Positions 34,846 through 46,729 are shown, numbered from the stretch's first letter. The stretch is 64,000 nt of DNA from Leptospira johnsonii (GCF_003112675.1 NZ_BFAY01000011.1:310001-374000); one strand, 5' to 3'. Made by a program: numbers and translations. Notes: generated from the sequence alone by a model not told the origin.

Positions 34846-36228
34846 TTATGACCTTCCCTTGATCTTAGTTTTTTTCAAGAAACCGTCGTAGTTTCTCATC
34901 AGCAATTGGGACTCTAATTGTTTCAGAGTTTCCAGAGCCACCCCTACCATGATCAGTAGAGAAGTTCCTCCGAAGGTGTAAACCAAGGATCCACCACCGG
35001 AGTTCGTTCCTAAATTCAAGAAGCGAATAATGATATAAGGAGCTAATGCAAGTCCTGCTAAGAAAACTGCGCCAGGAAGAGTGATCCTATTTAGGACCTT
35101 CTCAATATATTCCTTAGTATGAGAACCTGGGCGAATACCAGGAATGAATCCGTTATACTTACGAAGATTCTCCGCAAGTTCTCCCGGATTGAATTGGATA
35201 GCAGTATAGAAATATGCAAAGAATACGATCAACGCGATATACACGAAGAAGTAGAATGCAGCGTGATACCAAGTCTGAGAGAATGGGTTCAGATAATCCA
35301 ATAATAAAACCCAGCCCGCCCAGTTAGGAAGCTCGGAGATCTGTTGGATAATCGTTTGCGGAAAAAGTAATAAAGAAGAAGCGAATATGATCGGCATTAC
35401 GCTCGCGCCATTCACTTTGAAAGGAATGCTTTGAGATTTAGCCTGGACCATTTTTCTTCCCACCATTTGTTTTCCGTACTGCAAAGGAACCTTACGGACA
35501 CCTTGGGTGAGCAGAACAGTTAATGCGATGAGTAGAATGAATAAAAGAAGAAGGATGATAATGTTCAGTCCGTCTACGAAGTTCTCGCGGAACAACTGAG
35601 CTACGGAAACAGGAAGACGTCCTACAATACCTGCGAAGATCAAAAGAGAAATCCCGTTACCGATCCCTCTCTCTGTGATTTGCTCTCCGAGCCAGATCAA
35701 AAGAACTGTTCCGGTGGTGATGGATAATAACGCTATAAAGAAGAACCAAGATTCAACGGAAGAATGGATCAGACCTGGGTGAAGAGCAGGCGCATTGTCC
35801 GCTCCATAAGACCAACGTTGAGCCAAACGGATCACTGCCAAAGACTGAACTCCGCAAAGCAGAATAGTCCCGTATTTAGTGTATTGGCTAATCTTCTTGC
35901 GACCTTCATCTCCTTCTTTTTGGAGTTTTTGTAAAGAAGGAACAAGAACCATCACTAACTGCATAATGATGGAAGAAGAAATATAAGGCATGATCCCTAA
36001 CGCAAAAATGGAGAAGTTCAGAAGAGCTCCTCCCGCGAACATATCGAACATTCCTACAAGTCCTTCGGCTGCGTTTGCATCCAAAGCGATTGCAGAAACT
36101 ACTTTAGGATCGATACCAGGAATAGTAATATGAGTTCCGAGACGGAAGAGTAAGAGCATGCCAAGAGTAAAGAAAACCTTGTTTCTCAACTCTGGAATTT
36201 TGAAGATATTTGCGATCGAAGTCAGCAT
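34846..36228 (-). CDS. secY: preprotein translocase subunit SecY
   Basis: 460 residues with ten membrane helices. The N-terminus [34 protein letters not shown] and the plug region with [24 protein letters not shown] are typical, as are the cytoplasmic loops REQ-like [12 protein letters not shown] and the C-terminal [17 protein letters not shown]. SecY forms the channel for export. Unlike the other genes of the block it is separated from rplO by 128 bases that can fold into several hairpins. Confidence 0.97.
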   Translation of the reverse strand: MLTSIANIFKIPELRNKVFFTLGMLLLFRLGTHITIPGIDPKVVSAIALDANAAEGLVGMFDMFAGGALLNFSIFALGIMPYISSSIIMQLVMVLVPSLQKLQKEGDEGRKKISQYTKYGTILLCGVQSLAVIRLAQRWSYGADNAPALHPGLIHSSVESWFFFIALLSITTGTVLLIWLGEQITERGIGNGISLLIFAGIVGRLPVSVAQLFRENFVDGLNIIILLLLFILLIALTVLLTQGVRKVPLQYGKQMVGRKMVQAKSQSIPFKVNGASVMPIIFASSLLLFPQTIIQQISELPNWAGWVLLLDYLNPFSQTWYHAAFYFFVYIALIVFFAYFYTAIQFNPGELAENLRKYNGFIPGIRPGSHTKEYIEKVLNRITLPGAVFLAGLALAPYIIIRFLNLGTNSGGGSLVYTFGGTSLLIMVGVALETLKQLESQLLMRNYDGFLKKTKIKGRS

Positions 36229-36237
36229 ATTGCTTTG

Positions 36238-36356
36238 TTCTCTTTCCTTATTTCCTGGTCATTACCCTTTCGGGCAAAAGGGACCCAAGGTTTCCCCGAG
36301 TCCCTTCTTAAACATTAAAGATTCGTTTCAGCCAAACCGTCAAACAGACGCTGAAA
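36238..36356 (-). promoter_or_regulatory. structured spacer between rplO and secY with alternative hairpins
   Basis: Three stems can form on the transcript: (1) TTTCAG/CTGAAA with inner CGTC/GACG (36326-36356), starting right after the rplO stop; (2) AAGGGAC/GTCCCTT (36278-36284 with 36300-36306), followed by TTTTGCC; (3) CCCTTT/AAAGGG (36265-36270 with 36277-36282). Stems 2 and 3 share bases 36278-36282 and exclude each other. This looks like an attenuator or an autoregulatory site for the downstream genes; no protein or ligand can be named. Confidence 0.4.
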
Positions 36357-36881
36357 TTAAGCTTCTTTAGAAGCCAATTCGGAACGAAGTTTTACGGAAC
36401 CGCCTGCTTTCTCTATCTTTGCCTTAGCAGAAGCAGAAAAACCATCCGCTACTATATGAACGGCTTTCGTAATCTCACCGGTTCCCAAAATCTTGAAAAG
36501 AGTGCTCTCATTATCAAGAATCTTCGATTCAACCATAATTTTGGCATCTATGCTGCCGGTCAACCCGCTTTTCTCTATATCTCTGAGGTTGATTGGGAAG
36601 AAATCCTTATGAAATATGGAAGTAAACCCGCGCTTAGGGAGTCTTCTGTGGATAGGCATCTGCCCACCTTCGAATCCTCTACGAACAGTATTACGAGCGT
36701 ACTGTCCTTTAGAACCACGTCCTCCCGTTTTACCGGTTTTGGAACCGATACCACGACCTAAACGTTTTTTATTCTTAGTAGAACCTGCTGGAACTGGAAT
36801 AGTGTTTCCAGCCGGCTTGTCTCCCTTTTCAGTACGTTCTTTTCCGAACGCCAAGGCAGCCTTAATTCTTTCTTTACTCAT
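36357..36881 (-). CDS. rplO: 50S ribosomal protein L15
   Basis: 174 residues. The glycine-rich N-terminal arm ([47 protein letters not shown] at about 39-85) is characteristic. The N-terminus is about 20 residues longer than E. coli L15. L15 is a late-assembling 50S protein. Gap of 13 bases from rpmD. Confidence 0.97.
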   Translation of the reverse strand: MSKERIKAALAFGKERTEKGDKPAGNTIPVPAGSTKNKKRLGRGIGSKTGKTGGRGSKGQYARNTVRRGFEGGQMPIHRRLPKRGFTSIFHKDFFPINLRDIEKSGLTGSIDAKIMVESKILDNESTLFKILGTGEITKAVHIVADGFSASAKAKIEKAGGSVKLRSELASKEA

Positions 36882-36894
36882 TTCTCTTACCTAA

Positions 36895-37074
36895 TTACGC
36901 CTTTTCGACTCGGACCAGGTGTTGAACGTCATTGATCATTCCTTTCACCTGCGGAGTTAGAGTATGTTTCCTTTGTTGTCCGGTTTTACGGAGTCCCAAA
37001 GCGGCCAGAGTTAGCTTCTGACCTTTCTTAATCCCGATATTACTTTTGATCTGAGTAACGATTACGGTTTCCAT
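36895..37074 (-). CDS. rpmD: 50S ribosomal protein L30
   Basis: 59 residues, found by translating the gap between rpsE and rplO. It reads [20 protein letters not shown] at the start and ends [12 protein letters not shown], with [20 protein letters not shown] between; this is the L30 pattern. The ATG at 37074 lies five bases after the rpsE stop in the expected order S5-L30-L15. Confidence 0.95.
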   Translation of the reverse strand: METVIVTQIKSNIGIKKGQKLTLAALGLRKTGQQRKHTLTPQVKGMINDVQHLVRVEKA

Positions 37075-37079
37075 GTTTA

Positions 37080-37595
37080 TTATCCTACGTCGTTTCCGAA
37101 AAGACGAGCCAGGGTGATCCCTCTTTTACGAGCTGCCAATACCGGAGTCTCCAATTGTTGAAGAGCGTCCAGAGTCGCCTTTACGATGTTTACTGGATTC
37201 GAAGAACCCCAGGATTTGCTGAGAATATCTTGGATCCCAACTTTCTCCACTACGGAACGAACGGATCCTCCGGCGATGATTCCAGTTCCCGCAGTAGACG
37301 GTTTCAGGATCACTCTTGCCGATTTGAATTTTCCGATCACTTCGTGAGGAATGGTATGTCCTCTGAATTGGATTTTAACCAAATTCTTCTTAGCGGACTC
37401 GATAGATTTACGGATCGCATCCGGAACCTCGTTCGCTTTACCGAATCCGATCCCAACTTTACCTTTTGCATCTCCAACTACCGTCAGAGCGTTGAAGGAG
37501 AAACGACGTCCCCCTTTAACAACCTTTGCAACGCGATCGATCTTTACGACCTTCTCGTTAAACTCTTTCTGTTCTTGATCTTGTTCGTATGCCAT
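37080..37595 (-). CDS. rpsE: 30S ribosomal protein S5
   Basis: 171 residues. The double-stranded-RNA-binding-like N-terminal domain has [39 protein letters not shown], and the C-terminal domain [20 protein letters not shown] with [16 protein letters not shown]5 lies at the mRNA entry tunnel and affects fidelity. Gap to rplR is two bases. Confidence 0.97.
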   Translation of the reverse strand: MAYEQDQEQKEFNEKVVKIDRVAKVVKGGRRFSFNALTVVGDAKGKVGIGFGKANEVPDAIRKSIESAKKNLVKIQFRGHTIPHEVIGKFKSARVILKPSTAGTGIIAGGSVRSVVEKVGIQDILSKSWGSSNPVNIVKATLDALQQLETPVLAARKRGITLARLFGNDVG

Positions 37596-37597
37596 TA

Positions 37598-37960
37598 TTA
37601 GAACTCCAAACCTGCGGTTCTAGCCGCATCCGCGAAAGCCGCGATTCTTCCGTGATAGATCATTCCGGAACGATCCAGCATGACTATCTTCAGACCTTTA
37701 GAAGCAGCTCTCTCTCCGATTGCTTTTCCCAAAGCCTTTGCTGCCTCTACATCTTTGCGGCTTTTTCCAGCAAATGTAGCCTCCAGTGTGGAAGCTGCAA
37801 CCAAGGTAGTACCTTGAGCGTCATCCACGATCTGGCAGGAAAGATAACGATTGGATTTATTGAATACCAATCTAGGGCGAGAGCTGGATTGTCTCAGTTT
37901 AAATCTGGAACGCTCTGCTCTTCTGCGTTTGGCTGCGATTTTTTTCAGTTTATTAATCAT
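37598..37960 (-). CDS. rplR: 50S ribosomal protein L18
   Basis: 120 residues from ATG 37960 ([22 protein letters not shown]), the normal L18 length. A longer in-frame extension to 38074 exists but runs through the end of rplF and has no L18 similarity, so I reject it. L18 binds 5S r[23 protein letters not shown] and the C-terminal FDRSG-like [21 protein letters not shown] support this. It starts four bases after rplF. Confidence 0.96.
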   Translation of the reverse strand: MINKLKKIAAKRRRAERSRFKLRQSSSRPRLVFNKSNRYLSCQIVDDAQGTTLVAASTLEATFAGKSRKDVEAAKALGKAIGERAASKGLKIVMLDRSGMIYHGRIAAFADAARTAGLEF

Positions 37961-37964
37961 GGCC

Positions 37965-38504
37965 TTACTTCTTACCGGTTTTTCCGGCCTTTCTCTTAAT
38001 AAATTCGTCGTTGTACTTGATCCCTTTACCTTTGTAAGGCTCAGGAGGTCTCTTAGAACGGATATCTGCCGCAACTTGTCCGACTAGTTGTTTGTCGATC
38101 CCAGTAATTTTGATCTTCACTTGTTCAATGACTTCGATCTTAATTCCTTTTGGAGCCTTGTAAACAACCTCGTGGGAATATCCAAGGTTCATCACCAGAT
38201 CTTCACCGCGCTTAGCAGCACGATAACCAACCCCTGTGATCTCCAGGTTTTTTTCCCAACCAGCGGTCACACCCTTCACGCTATTCATAAGAAGAGCGCG
38301 GGTCAATCCATGAAGTGCTACTACATTTTGCTCTTCGCTGGATCTTTCTAATTTCACGGTTCCACCCTCGCTTTTCAGAGAGATTCCCGCAAAAATAGGA
38401 GTTTGTAACTCGCCTAAAGGACCTTTCACTTTAATTACGGTGCTGTCCTGTTTTACTTCCACTTTATCAGGAAGTTTGATTTCTGCTTTTCCAATCCTGG
38501 ACAT
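37965..38504 (-). CDS. rplF: 50S ribosomal protein L6
   Basis: 179 residues. [17 protein letters not shown] at the start, repeated L6 folds, and the signature [26 protein letters not shown] at the end. L6 lies near the factor-binding site of the 50S subunit. It follows rpsH by 30 bases. Confidence 0.97.
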   Translation of the reverse strand: MSRIGKAEIKLPDKVEVKQDSTVIKVKGPLGELQTPIFAGISLKSEGGTVKLERSSEEQNVVALHGLTRALLMNSVKGVTAGWEKNLEITGVGYRAAKRGEDLVMNLGYSHEVVYKAPKGIKIEVIEQVKIKITGIDKQLVGQVAADIRSKRPPEPYKGKGIKYNDEFIKRKAGKTGKK

Positions 38505-38534
38505 AGGTCTTTATAAGTTTTCCCTAAACTATTC

Positions 38535-38933
38535 TTAAGATAGTTTACAGATCACCTCTCCTCCTACGCGTAATTTCCGGGCTTTCTTCCCAGTCATAAT
38601 TCCTTTGGAAGTAGAAAGAATCATAGTTCCCATATTGTTTTTATACGGGCGAATCTCTTCGCTTTTCATATAAACCCTACGACCAGGCTTAGATACGCGA
38701 ACTAACTCGCGGATCACAGGCTTTTTCGTAAGATCGTATTTCAAAGCAACTTTGAAATCTTCGAAACTTCCGTTAGTCACCGGCTCATAGCCGTTGATAA
38801 ATCCTTCTTCTTTCAGTAGTTCCAGGATAGAACGTTTGATCTTGCTTCCTGGAATTACACAACTTTCATGTTTCGCACGACCAGCGTTACGAATGCGGGT
38901 CAGCATATCACCGATTGGATCAGATAAACTCAT
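38535..38933 (-). CDS. rpsH: 30S ribosomal protein S8
   Basis: 132 residues: [46 protein letters not shown] at the N-terminus and [23 protein letters not shown] at the C-terminus. S8 binds helix 21 of 16S rRNA and is the translational repressor of the spc operon in E. coli. It follows rpsN by 19 bases. Confidence 0.97.
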   Translation of the reverse strand: MSLSDPIGDMLTRIRNAGRAKHESCVIPGSKIKRSILELLKEEGFINGYEPVTNGSFEDFKVALKYDLTKKPVIRELVRVSKPGRRVYMKSEEIRPYKNNMGTMILSTSKGIMTGKKARKLRVGGEVICKLS

Positions 38934-38952
38934 TATAATTAATCCTCCTCCC

Positions 38953-39138
38953 TTACCAAGATGCCTTAACTACTCCCGGGATTTGAGCTTGGCTAGCAAG
39001 CTTCCGGAAGCAAATTCTGCACATGTCGAATCTTCTTAGGTAACCGCGAGGGCGTCCGCAAAGTGGGCAACGGTTGTGAACCCGTACTTTGAATTTCTTT
39101 TTTTTCTTATGTCTTTCGATTAAAGAGGTCTTAGCCAT
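38953..39138 (-). CDS. rpsN: 30S ribosomal protein S14, zinc-binding type
   Basis: 61 residues, the short (type Z) form. The zinc ligands are CPLC and CRIC at about 24-27 and 40-43 ([20 protein letters not shown]). It helps assemble the 30S head. Encoded between rplE and rpsH as usual. Confidence 0.97.
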   Translation of the reverse strand: MAKTSLIERHKKKKKFKVRVHNRCPLCGRPRGYLRRFDMCRICFRKLASQAQIPGVVKASW

Positions 39139-39151
39139 GATTACGGGCTCC

Positions 39152-39703
39152 TTATCTCAGGTTCCGGAACGGCATACCGAAAGCAGCGAGAAGGCTATAA
39201 GCTTCTGCGTCCACCTTGGTGTTCGTTACGAAGGTCAGGTTCATCCCGTAGAGAGTGTTGATCTTATCTACTTTGATCTCCGGGAAAATGATTTGTTCTT
39301 TGATGCTGAAGTTATAGTTTCCACGTCCGTCGAAACCTTTTTCAGAAACTCCCTTAAAGTCACGTACCCTTGGTAGAGCCACGTTCACCAAACGATCCAG
39401 AAACTCATACATATAGTTCCCACGTAAGGTAACTGTGGTACCGAGACTCATACCCTCACGGAGTTTGAATCCCGCGATGGATTTTTTTGCCTTGGTCTTA
39501 ACCGGGCGTTGTCCGGTAATCAATGCGAGCTCTTCTACAGCTGCTTCCAATGCTTTAGGGTTGGTATGAGCCTCGCCCATTCCCACGTTCAGAACGATTT
39601 TTTCCAAACGAGGAACTTGCATGATGGACTTGAAGTTATATTGTTTCTGTAGAGCGGGAACGATTTCTTTCCCGTATTTATCTCTCAATCTAGCTGCTGC
39701 CAT
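39152..39703 (-). CDS. rplE: 50S ribosomal protein L5
   Basis: 183 residues, with [52 protein letters not shown] and [21 protein letters not shown], the L5 pattern. L5 binds 5S rRNA and contacts P-site tRNA in the central protuberance. Gap to rplX is three bases. Confidence 0.97.
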   Translation of the reverse strand: MAAARLRDKYGKEIVPALQKQYNFKSIMQVPRLEKIVLNVGMGEAHTNPKALEAAVEELALITGQRPVKTKAKKSIAGFKLREGMSLGTTVTLRGNYMYEFLDRLVNVALPRVRDFKGVSEKGFDGRGNYNFSIKEQIIFPEIKVDKINTLYGMNLTFVTNTKVDAEAYSLLAAFGMPFRNLR

Positions 39704-39706
39704 GAC

Positions 39707-40060
39707 TTAGATCTCTTTCCCGTCCGGCTTAGAAACACGGACTTTTTTACCTTTATTCTCTTGGTAGCCCAGACGAACTCCCTTCTTCTTCTTGGAATCG
39801 TAGAACATTACGTTGGAAATATGCATTGGAGCTTCCACTTCTACGATGCCACCTTGAGGGTTTTCTTGGGTAGGTCTTAAGAAACGTTTACGTTTGTTCA
39901 GTCCTTCTACTACTACACGATCCCTTTTCTTATCGATAACTAGGATCTTGCCTCTTTTACCTTTCTCTTTTCCTGCGATGACTACTACTTCGTCATCTTT
40001 GTGCAGGCGAATGGACTTGAATTTTGTATATTCGGATCCCCGATACGTCAGCTTAGACAT
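39707..40060 (-). CDS. rplX: 50S ribosomal protein L24
   Basis: 117 residues. The KOW motif is at about 24-45 ([22 protein letters not shown]), followed by [38 protein letters not shown]24 starts 50S assembly. The ATG shares its A with the rplN stop (TAATG), so the two are coupled. Confidence 0.97.
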   Translation of the reverse strand: MSKLTYRGSEYTKFKSIRLHKDDEVVVIAGKEKGKRGKILVIDKKRDRVVVEGLNKRKRFLRPTQENPQGGIVEVEAPMHISNVMFYDSKKKKGVRLGYQENKGKKVRVSKPDGKEI

Positions 40061-40452
40061 TATAAAACCTCCGGCGCTAGGGAGATGATCTTAGCGTATT
40101 TTTTATCGCGAAGTTCGCGAGCTACTGGCCCGAAAATACGGGTCCCTTTCGGGTTTCCTTTGTCGTCGATAATTGCGACTGCGTTATCGTCGAAACGAAT
40201 ATAAGAACCATCCGGACGACGGATCTCTTTTTTAGTTCTAACGACTACTGCGCGTTGGACGGCCTTGTTATGGACCTTCTTCCCCGTGGAATCCTTCAAA
40301 CCATAAGCTGGCTGTGCGTCTTTAACGGCGACGATGATCTCGTCTCCTACGGAGGCGTAACGTTTCTTAGAGCCTCCTAAGACTTTAATACACATAACTC
40401 TTTTGATTCCGGAGTTATCGGCGACTTGGAGGATGGTTTCCTGTTGGATCAT
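40060..40452 (-). CDS. rplN: 50S ribosomal protein L14
   Basis: 130 residues (E. coli 123), [46 protein letters not shown] at the start and [28 protein letters not shown] at the end. L14 forms an intersubunit bridge and binds RsfS. It overlaps rplX by one base. Confidence 0.97.
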   Translation of the reverse strand: MIQQETILQVADNSGIKRVMCIKVLGGSKKRYASVGDEIIVAVKDAQPAYGLKDSTGKKVHNKAVQRAVVVRTKKEIRRPDGSYIRFDDNAVAIIDDKGNPKGTRIFGPVARELRDKKYAKIISLAPEVL

Positions 40453-40453
40453 C

Positions 40454-40723
40454 TTACTTTGCCTTTTCTACGATCTTAAATAAACGGTGACGCTTTTCAC
40501 GGGATAGAGGTCTGGTTTCAATCGCCAGAATTCTATCTCCTACTTGGCATTCATTTTTTTCGTCATGAACCTTCATTTTAATGGTTCTACGAACGATCTT
40601 CTTAAACTTAGGGTGAGTCTTACGAGCTTCTACAAGCATCACCAGGGTTTTATCCATAGCGGTGCTCACGACTTTACCTTCGCTCAGAAGTGATTTTTTT
40701 ATTTGCTTCTTTGCAGTTTCCAT
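40454..40723 (-). CDS. rpsQ: 30S ribosomal protein S17
   Basis: 89 residues with the OB-fold signature [70 protein letters not shown]. It binds the 5' domain of 16S rRNA. One base separates it from rplN and two from rpmC. Confidence 0.97.
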   Translation of the reverse strand: METAKKQIKKSLLSEGKVVSTAMDKTLVMLVEARKTHPKFKKIVRRTIKMKVHDEKNECQVGDRILAIETRPLSREKRHRLFKIVEKAK

Positions 40724-40725
40724 AA

Positions 40726-41028
40726 TCAGTTCGTTCCTTTAGCTGTCTTCTTTGCAGAAGCATTCGATTTTGCTAAAGCTTGTGTCTTACGAGTCGCTCT
40801 TGTATAACGTCTGGCTTTAGTAGAACCAGGCTTTGCAGCTAACTCTCTGTTCCTTTGGATGGTCAGAAGGCGCGCGATCTTTTTCTTCGCGTTAGTGATC
40901 ACCTTCGGGTTCTCCAGAGAACGAGCCACTCCATATTGGAAACGAGCCGTACGAATGATCTTACGAGCGTCTTCCAATTGTGCTAAAATTTCTGCGTCTT
41001 TCAATTCTGCGAGTTTGATCTTTTTCAC
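40726..41028 (-). CDS. rpmC: 50S ribosomal protein L29, C-terminally extended
   Basis: 100 residues, whereas L29 is usually 60-70. The core ([14 protein letters not shown], then [36 protein letters not shown]) is standard; a basic Lys/Arg/Ala/Thr-rich tail of about 30 residues (from about 70, ending [13 protein letters not shown]) is added. L29 sits at the peptide exit tunnel. The ATG overlaps the rplP stop by four bases. Confidence 0.95.
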   Translation of the reverse strand: MKKIKLAELKDAEILAQLEDARKIIRTARFQYGVARSLENPKVITNAKKKIARLLTIQRNRELAAKPGSTKARRYTRATRKTQALAKSNASAKKTAKGTN

Positions 41029-41438
41029 AGCGTAGACCTCTTCACAAATTCAGTTTGGACAGGCAGTTTATAAGCAGCTAAATCCAAAGCTTTTTTAGCG
41101 GTAGCTTCATCGATACCGCTCATTTCAAATAAAACTCTACCTGGTCTGATCTCTGCGATCCAGAATTCAGGGTTACCTTTACCTTTACCCATACGAGTTT
41201 CCGCTGGTTTTTTAGTAATAGGTAGATGAGGGAAAATCCTAATCCAAAGTTTCCCGCCTCTTTTTACCTGACGGTTAATAGTGATCCTTGCAGCTTCGAT
41301 CTGTCTTGCAGTCAAACGTCCGGAAGTAACGGCTTTCAGACCGAACTCTCCGAAGGACACTTTGGAACCACGCTCGTCGTTTCCTTTCAAGCGGCCCCTT
41401 TGTCTTTTTCTGAACTTAACTCTTTTAGGTGATAACAT
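41025..41438 (-). CDS. rplP: 50S ribosomal protein L16
   Basis: 137 residues, [36 protein letters not shown] at the start and [27 protein letters not shown] in the middle, the L16 signature. It organises the A-site region of the 50S subunit. Its stop overlaps rpmC; 30 bases separate it from rpsC. Confidence 0.97.
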   Translation of the reverse strand: MLSPKRVKFRKRQRGRLKGNDERGSKVSFGEFGLKAVTSGRLTARQIEAARITINRQVKRGGKLWIRIFPHLPITKKPAETRMGKGKGNPEFWIAEIRPGRVLFEMSGIDEATAKKALDLAAYKLPVQTEFVKRSTL

Positions 41439-41468
41439 CGTTTTTTACCTTTGGATCATCAAAGACGA

Positions 41469-42146
41469 TCAGTTGGTCCTTCTCTTAACGGCGTATTTAT
41501 CTTCTTCGGACTCTTCTTTACTGTTGATGAAGTCCCCGGTATAAGTCCAAACCTTCACTCCGATTTGTCCGAAAGTAGTGCTGGCTTCACGGAATCCTAG
41601 ATCGATTTTCGCTCTAAGTGTATGAAGAGGAATTCTTCCTTCACGATAACCTTCGCGACGAGCCATGTCCGCTCCATTCAAACGTCCGGAAATAAGGATC
41701 TTAATTCCTTCTACTCCACCTCTCATCGCACGACGAAGTTCTTGTTTCATCACGCGACGGAACGGCTGACGCTCTTGGATTTGGATCGCAATAGACTCAG
41801 CGATACATTGTGCGATCGTTTCCGGTTTTTTGACCTCGATGATGTTGAGGTTCAAAGGTTTTTCGGTCATAGTCTTAAGGACTTTTTTAACGGCTTCGAT
41901 ATTCGCTCCGTTTTTTCCGATTACCACACCTGGCTTAGCAGTATGAAGGTTTACGTTGATCTTCTCAGGAAAACGCTCCACTACAACTTTTACAACGCCT
42001 GCTTCTTTGAAACGGCCTTGGATAAATCTACGAATTCTAATATCTTCGTGCAGGTTCTTTCTGTAGTCCTGCTGAGAGAACCAGATGGAATCCCATCCGC
42101 GGGTAATTCCGATACGAAGTCCGATTGGGTTAACTTTCTGTCCCAT
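41469..42146 (-). CDS. rpsC: 30S ribosomal protein S3
   Basis: 225 residues. [20 protein letters not shown] at the start, the KH domain with [15 protein letters not shown] at about 75-89, and [42 protein letters not shown] in the C-terminal domain. S3 lies at the mRNA entry. The C-terminal tail is acidic then basic ([18 protein letters not shown]). Confidence 0.97.
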   Translation of the reverse strand: MGQKVNPIGLRIGITRGWDSIWFSQQDYRKNLHEDIRIRRFIQGRFKEAGVVKVVVERFPEKINVNLHTAKPGVVIGKNGANIEAVKKVLKTMTEKPLNLNIIEVKKPETIAQCIAESIAIQIQERQPFRRVMKQELRRAMRGGVEGIKILISGRLNGADMARREGYREGRIPLHTLRAKIDLGFREASTTFGQIGVKVWTYTGDFINSKEESEEDKYAVKRRTN

Positions 42147-42157
42147 GATTTCCCCTA

Positions 42158-42768
<611 letters not shown>

Positions 42769-42773
42769 GATGA

Positions 42774-43613
42774 TTACCTGCTCCTATTTCCCTTTCTCTT
42801 CTGGATAATGAACTTGTCAGATGGTTTAGCCCTACGACGAGTTTTGTATCCTTTGGTTGGAATACCCCAAGGAGTCACTGGGTGACGTCCTCCGGAAGTA
42901 CGTCCTTCTCCACCACCATGTGGGTGATCAACCGGGTTCATTACGACCCCTCTGACCTTAGGACGTTTTCCCAACCATCTGTTTCTACCGGCTTTACCGA
43001 TGGAAACAAGGTTATGATCTCTATTGCTGCAAACTCCTACAGTTGCGTAGCAGTTCTCGTGAACCTTACGAACCTCGGAACTTGGAAGTTTCAGAAGGAT
43101 GTATTCTCCATCTCTACCTGCAATAGTAGCGAAGGAACCTGCAGTTCTTGCGATCTGCCCGCCTCTTCCGATCTTCAATTCCACGTTATGCACGTTAGTG
43201 CCTGGAGGGATTTTTCCGAGTGGAAGTGCGTTTCCGATCTTAATCTCTACGCCTTCTCCGGAAGAAACTTTATCTCCAACTTTCAATCCTTCTGCGTTCA
43301 GGATGTACGCGTATTCTCCGTCAGAATAGCTGACAAGAGAGATGAAAGCAGAACGATATGGATCGTATTCTACTGTTTTTACAGTAGCTGGAATCCCGGT
43401 TTTACGACGTTTGAAGTCGATGATACGATATTTGCGTTTTACTCTTCCGCCTTTTCTGCGAACCGCAATTTTACCGCCTTCTCCGCGACCTGCTTTATAA
43501 TTTAAGCTGATCGTTAAAGGGCGATACGGTTCAGACTCGGTGATTTCCTCAAAGGTTAATACCGATTTAAAACGGCTGGCGGAAGTAACGGGTTTAAACT
43601 TTTTAATTCCCAT
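42774..43613 (-). CDS. rplB: 50S ribosomal protein L2
   Basis: 279 residues. GRNNSGRITVRHRGGGHK-type N-terminal region appears as [30 protein letters not shown], and the catalytic-centre loop [26 protein letters not shown] is intact at about 224-249. L2 is needed for subunit joining and peptidyl transfer. Confidence 0.97.
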   Translation of the reverse strand: MGIKKFKPVTSASRFKSVLTFEEITESEPYRPLTISLNYKAGRGEGGKIAVRRKGGRVKRKYRIIDFKRRKTGIPATVKTVEYDPYRSAFISLVSYSDGEYAYILNAEGLKVGDKVSSGEGVEIKIGNALPLGKIPPGTNVHNVELKIGRGGQIARTAGSFATIAGRDGEYILLKLPSSEVRKVHENCYATVGVCSNRDHNLVSIGKAGRNRWLGKRPKVRGVVMNPVDHPHGGGEGRTSGGRHPVTPWGIPTKGYKTRRRAKPSDKFIIQKRKGNRSR

Positions 43614-43616
43614 TTC

Positions 43617-43925
43617 TTATGCTTCCTTTCCGAAGTCGATGCTCGCTCCGTCTTGGAAAGTCACGATTGCTTTTTTCCAATGAGCTTTTGGAGCGGGTAG
43701 ATGACGGAATCTTTTTACTTTTCCGCGATACACTTGAATGTTTACTGCAGAAGGTACTACGTTGTAAATTTTGCGGAATGCTTCCTTCACCAGAGTTTTG
43801 TTCGCTCTAGGATGGATTTCCACGGTGTATTTTACGGTTCTTTTACCGGCTTTTTCACCGATAGTCTCCAGATCCTGGGACTTTTCGGTGATGATCGGAG
43901 ATAAGATCACTTCGTTAAGATTCAT
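43617..43925 (-). CDS. rplW: 50S ribosomal protein L23
   Basis: 102 residues: [48 protein letters not shown] and [24 protein letters not shown]23 docks the signal recognition particle and trigger factor at the exit tunnel. The start overlaps the rplD stop by four bases. Confidence 0.97.
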   Translation of the reverse strand: MNLNEVILSPIITEKSQDLETIGEKAGKRTVKYTVEIHPRANKTLVKEAFRKIYNVVPSAVNIQVYRGKVKRFRHLPAPKAHWKKAIVTFQDGASIDFGKEA

Positions 43926-44557
43926 TTTCCTTCTCCGTAATGTTTGAGAATTTCTCCCAAAGCAGCTTCGGTGATCACAAGATTTCTATTATATAGAATG
44001 TCTCGAACCGCGATACGTTTGGAGTTTATGTATTTCACAGTAGGGATATTGCGAACTGACTTTTTAAGGAAGTCGTTCTCTCCACCTACTACGAATCCAA
44101 TCACTCCGGTATTCTTTAATCCGATATTGCTGAATAAGGTAGCGAATGCTTTAGTGCTGAATTCTTTAGGATCCAGATCTTCTACTACTTTAATGACCGC
44201 GTCTTGAGCCTTCTTATTCAAAACGGAAAGAACCGCTCTGCGTTTCACTTTTGGAGAAACGTTATAAGAATAATCTCTTTTGCGAGGTCCGTGAACAGTA
44301 CCACCGCCCACCCACTGAGGAGCACGGATAGAACCTTGACGAGCTCTACCAGTTCCCTTTTGGGACCAAGGCTTTTTACCACCCCCGGAAACTTCCGAGC
44401 GGGTTTTGGTATGATGATTCCCGGAACGGAGGTTAGCATTCTCCGCTTTGATGGCGTCGTAAATCGCGCCACTGCTATATTTGGATTCGAACAACGCTGC
44501 AGGAAGTTCGATTTCCGAGAGCAGTTTTCCTTCTTTTGAGTACTTCTGTGCTTTCAT
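43922..44557 (-). CDS. rplD: 50S ribosomal protein L4
   Basis: 211 residues. The tunnel loop has [34 protein letters not shown] at about 59-92. In E. coli L4 represses the S10 operon; whether that happens here cannot be seen. It lies 15 bases after rplC. Confidence 0.97.
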   Translation of the reverse strand: MKAQKYSKEGKLLSEIELPAALFESKYSSGAIYDAIKAENANLRSGNHHTKTRSEVSGGGKKPWSQKGTGRARQGSIRAPQWVGGGTVHGPRKRDYSYNVSPKVKRRAVLSVLNKKAQDAVIKVVEDLDPKEFSTKAFATLFSNIGLKNTGVIGFVVGGENDFLKKSVRNIPTVKYINSKRIAVRDILYNRNLVITEAALGEILKHYGEGK

Positions 44558-44572
44558 GACTAACCGCGGTCT

Positions 44573-45193
44573 TTATATCTTCTCAATAGTGATGATGGAG
44601 TTTGCAGGTCCCGGAACGGATCCGCTTACAAAAACCAAATTTTCTGCTTCGTGAATACGAACCACTTTCAGGTTCAATACAGTTTTTGTATCAAAACCCA
44701 TACGGCCCGGTAATTTACGACCTTTGAATACTCTTCCTGGAGTGGTGTTGGATCCCATGGATCCTGGGTGTCTATGAAAACGAGAACCGTGAGCGCCTGG
44801 TCCACCATGGTGTCCGTATCTTTTGATAACACCTTGGAAACCTTTACCTTTGCTTGTTCCTGTAACTTTTACAGTATCTGAAACCGCAAACACGTCTTGT
44901 GCTTTTATCTCAGCTCCGGCAGCTGGCTCTTCGCCAAAATTCCGGAATTCCTTCAACACTCTCTTAGGAGTTAGTCCAGCTTTTGCCAAATGCTTTATCT
45001 CGCTTTTGGTCAGGTGTTTTTCTTTATCATCCTGATAAGCTAATTGAATCGCGTCGTAACCGTCCGTAGCTGCGGACTTGACTTGGGAAACTGCGCAGGG
45101 ACCTACCTCTAAGACGGTTACAGGAATAATGTTTCCTTGCTCGTCGAAGATTTGGGACATCCCTATCTTTTTACCGATTAATCCCTTTGCCAT
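44573..45193 (-). CDS. rplC: 50S ribosomal protein L3
   Basis: 206 residues: [20 protein letters not shown], then [36 protein letters not shown] with the Gln that is often methylated, and [15 protein letters not shown]3 reaches the peptidyl-transferase centre. Gap to rpsJ is 11 bases. Confidence 0.97.
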   Translation of the reverse strand: MAKGLIGKKIGMSQIFDEQGNIIPVTVLEVGPCAVSQVKSAATDGYDAIQLAYQDDKEKHLTKSEIKHLAKAGLTPKRVLKEFRNFGEEPAAGAEIKAQDVFAVSDTVKVTGTSKGKGFQGVIKRYGHHGGPGAHGSRFHRHPGSMGSNTTPGRVFKGRKLPGRMGFDTKTVLNLKVVRIHEAENLVFVSGSVPGPANSIITIEKI

Positions 45194-45204
45194 TTCTTCT
45201 TCCC

Positions 45205-45513
45205 TTAGGATTTAATATCCACTGAAACACCTGCAGGGAGTTGTAGCTTCATTAAAGCTTCAACTGTGTCTTCGTTGGTGTCCAGAATGTCGATGAGCCT
45301 TTTGTGAGTTTTCATCTCAAACTGCTCTCTTGATTTTTTATTTACGTGTGGAGAACGGAGGACTGTGTATATTTCCTTCTTCGTTGGAAGAGGAATCGGA
45401 CCGGAGACAGTAGCTCCGGTCCTTTTGGCAGTCGCAACGATCTCGTAAGTTGATTGGTCGATCAACTTATGATCGAAAGCTTTAAGCTTTACTCTGATCT
45501 TTTGGCCAGCCAT
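45205..45513 (-). CDS. rpsJ: 30S ribosomal protein S10
   Basis: 102 residues: [76 protein letters not shown] is a full match. S10 also links ribosomes to NusB/NusG. Gap of ten bases from tuf. Confidence 0.98.
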   Translation of the reverse strand: MAGQKIRVKLKAFDHKLIDQSTYEIVATAKRTGATVSGPIPLPTKKEIYTVLRSPHVNKKSREQFEMKTHKRLIDILDTNEDTVEALMKLQLPAGVSVDIKS

Positions 45514-45523
45514 TCCCTTTCTC

Positions 45524-46729
45524 TTACTCGGTGATCTCAGCCACTACGCCAGAACCGATAGTCTTTCCACCTTCGCGAATCGCGAATTTAAGACCTTTGT
45601 CCATAGCGATCGGGTGAATCAACTCGATGCTCATCGTAACGTTGTCACCAGGCATTACCATTTCCATACCGTTAGGCAGGTTACAAACGCCAGTGATGTC
45701 GGTAGTTCTGAAATAGAACTGTGGACGGTAGTTATTGAAGAATGGAGTGTGACGTCCACCTTCGTCCTTAGTAAGAACGTAAACTTCCGCGTTGAATTTT
45801 TTGTGAGGAGTGATTGATCCTGGCTTAGCAAGAACCTGTCCTCTCTCGATGTCTTCTTTTTTGGTTCCACGAAGAAGAGCGCCGATATTGTCTCCAGCTT
45901 CTGCGGAATCTAAAAGTTTACGGAACATTTCGATACCGGTAACAACGGTTTTAGTAGTAGGACGAATACCAACGATTTCAACTTCGTCGTTGATTTTCAA
46001 AGTTCCTTGTTCTACTCTTCCGGTTGCAACAGTTCCACGACCAGTGATAGAGAATACGTCCTCTACTGGCATTAGGAAAGGTTTGTCAACGATACGCTTA
46101 GGATTTGGAACGTAAGTGTCCAGAGCTTCCATTAGCTTAACGATAGCTTGAGTTCCTAATTCAGACTCATCGCCCTCAAGAGCTTTAAGTGCAGAACCGT
46201 GAACGATAGGGGTATCGTCGCCTGGGAAGCTGTATTTGTTAAGAAGGTCGCGAACGTCCATCTCAACCATTTGGATCATCTCTTCGCGTTCGTCCGCAGC
46301 AAGCATGTCCGCTTTGTTGATGAATACGATGATGTAAGGAACACCAACCTGACGAGCGAGCAGGATATGCTCTTTCGTTTGAGGCATTGGTCCATCAGTT
46401 GCAGAAACAACTAGGATCGCAGCGTCCATCTGAGCAGCACCGGTGATCATGTTTTTAACATAGTCAGCGTGACCTGGGCAGTCTACGTGTGCATAGTGAC
46501 GGTTCGCAGTCTCATACTCTTGGTGAGAAGTTGCGATGGTGATCCCACGAGCCTTTTCTTCAGGCGCGTTATCAATTTGGTCGTAAGCTACGGCTTTGTT
46601 TTTTCCACCCAATACTTTTGCAAGCGTAGTGGTGATTGCTGCCGTTAGCGTGGTTTTTCCATGGTCAACGTGTCCAATAGTACCAACGTTTAAGTGTGGT
46701 TTGGACCTGTCGAATTTCTCCTTAGCCAT
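45524..46729 (-). CDS. tuf: elongation factor Tu
   Basis: 401 residues. G1 [13 protein letters not shown] at about 17-29, switch I with [11 protein letters not shown]3 [12 protein letters not shown] at about 81-92 and G4 NKADML at about 136-141. It delivers aminoacyl-tRNA to the ribosome. AAGGAG lies about 11 bases before the ATG at 46729. It is placed first in the S10 operon, 51 bases after the EF-G paralogue; rpsL and rpsG are not adjacent. Confidence 0.98.
   Translation of the reverse strand: MAKEKFDRSKPHLNVGTIGHVDHGKTTLTAAITTTLAKVLGGKNKAVAYDQIDNAPEEKARGITIATSHQEYETANRHYAHVDCPGHADYVKNMITGAAQMDAAILVVSATDGPMPQTKEHILLARQVGVPYIIVFINKADMLAADEREEMIQMVEMDVRDLLNKYSFPGDDTPIVHGSALKALEGDESELGTQAIVKLMEALDTYVPNPKRIVDKPFLMPVEDVFSITGRGTVATGRVEQGTLKINDEVEIVGIRPTTKTVVTGIEMFRKLLDSAEAGDNIGALLRGTKKEDIERGQVLAKPGSITPHKKFNAEVYVLTKDEGGRHTPFFNNYRPQFYFRTTDITGVCNLPNGMEMVMPGDNVTMSIELIHPIAMDKGLKFAIREGGKTIGSGVVAEITE

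Noticed and set aside
37155..37601. Open frame of 148 codons on the plus strand
   Set aside because: Antisense to rpsE with no ribosome-binding site and no recognisable domain.
37961..38074. N-terminal extension of L18
   Set aside because: It runs into rplF and has no L18 similarity; ATG 37960 gives the normal length of 120 residues.
42882..43505. Open frame of 207 codons on the plus strand
   Set aside because: Antisense to rplB, low-complexity Ser/Cys/Phe-rich translation, typical of a shadow.
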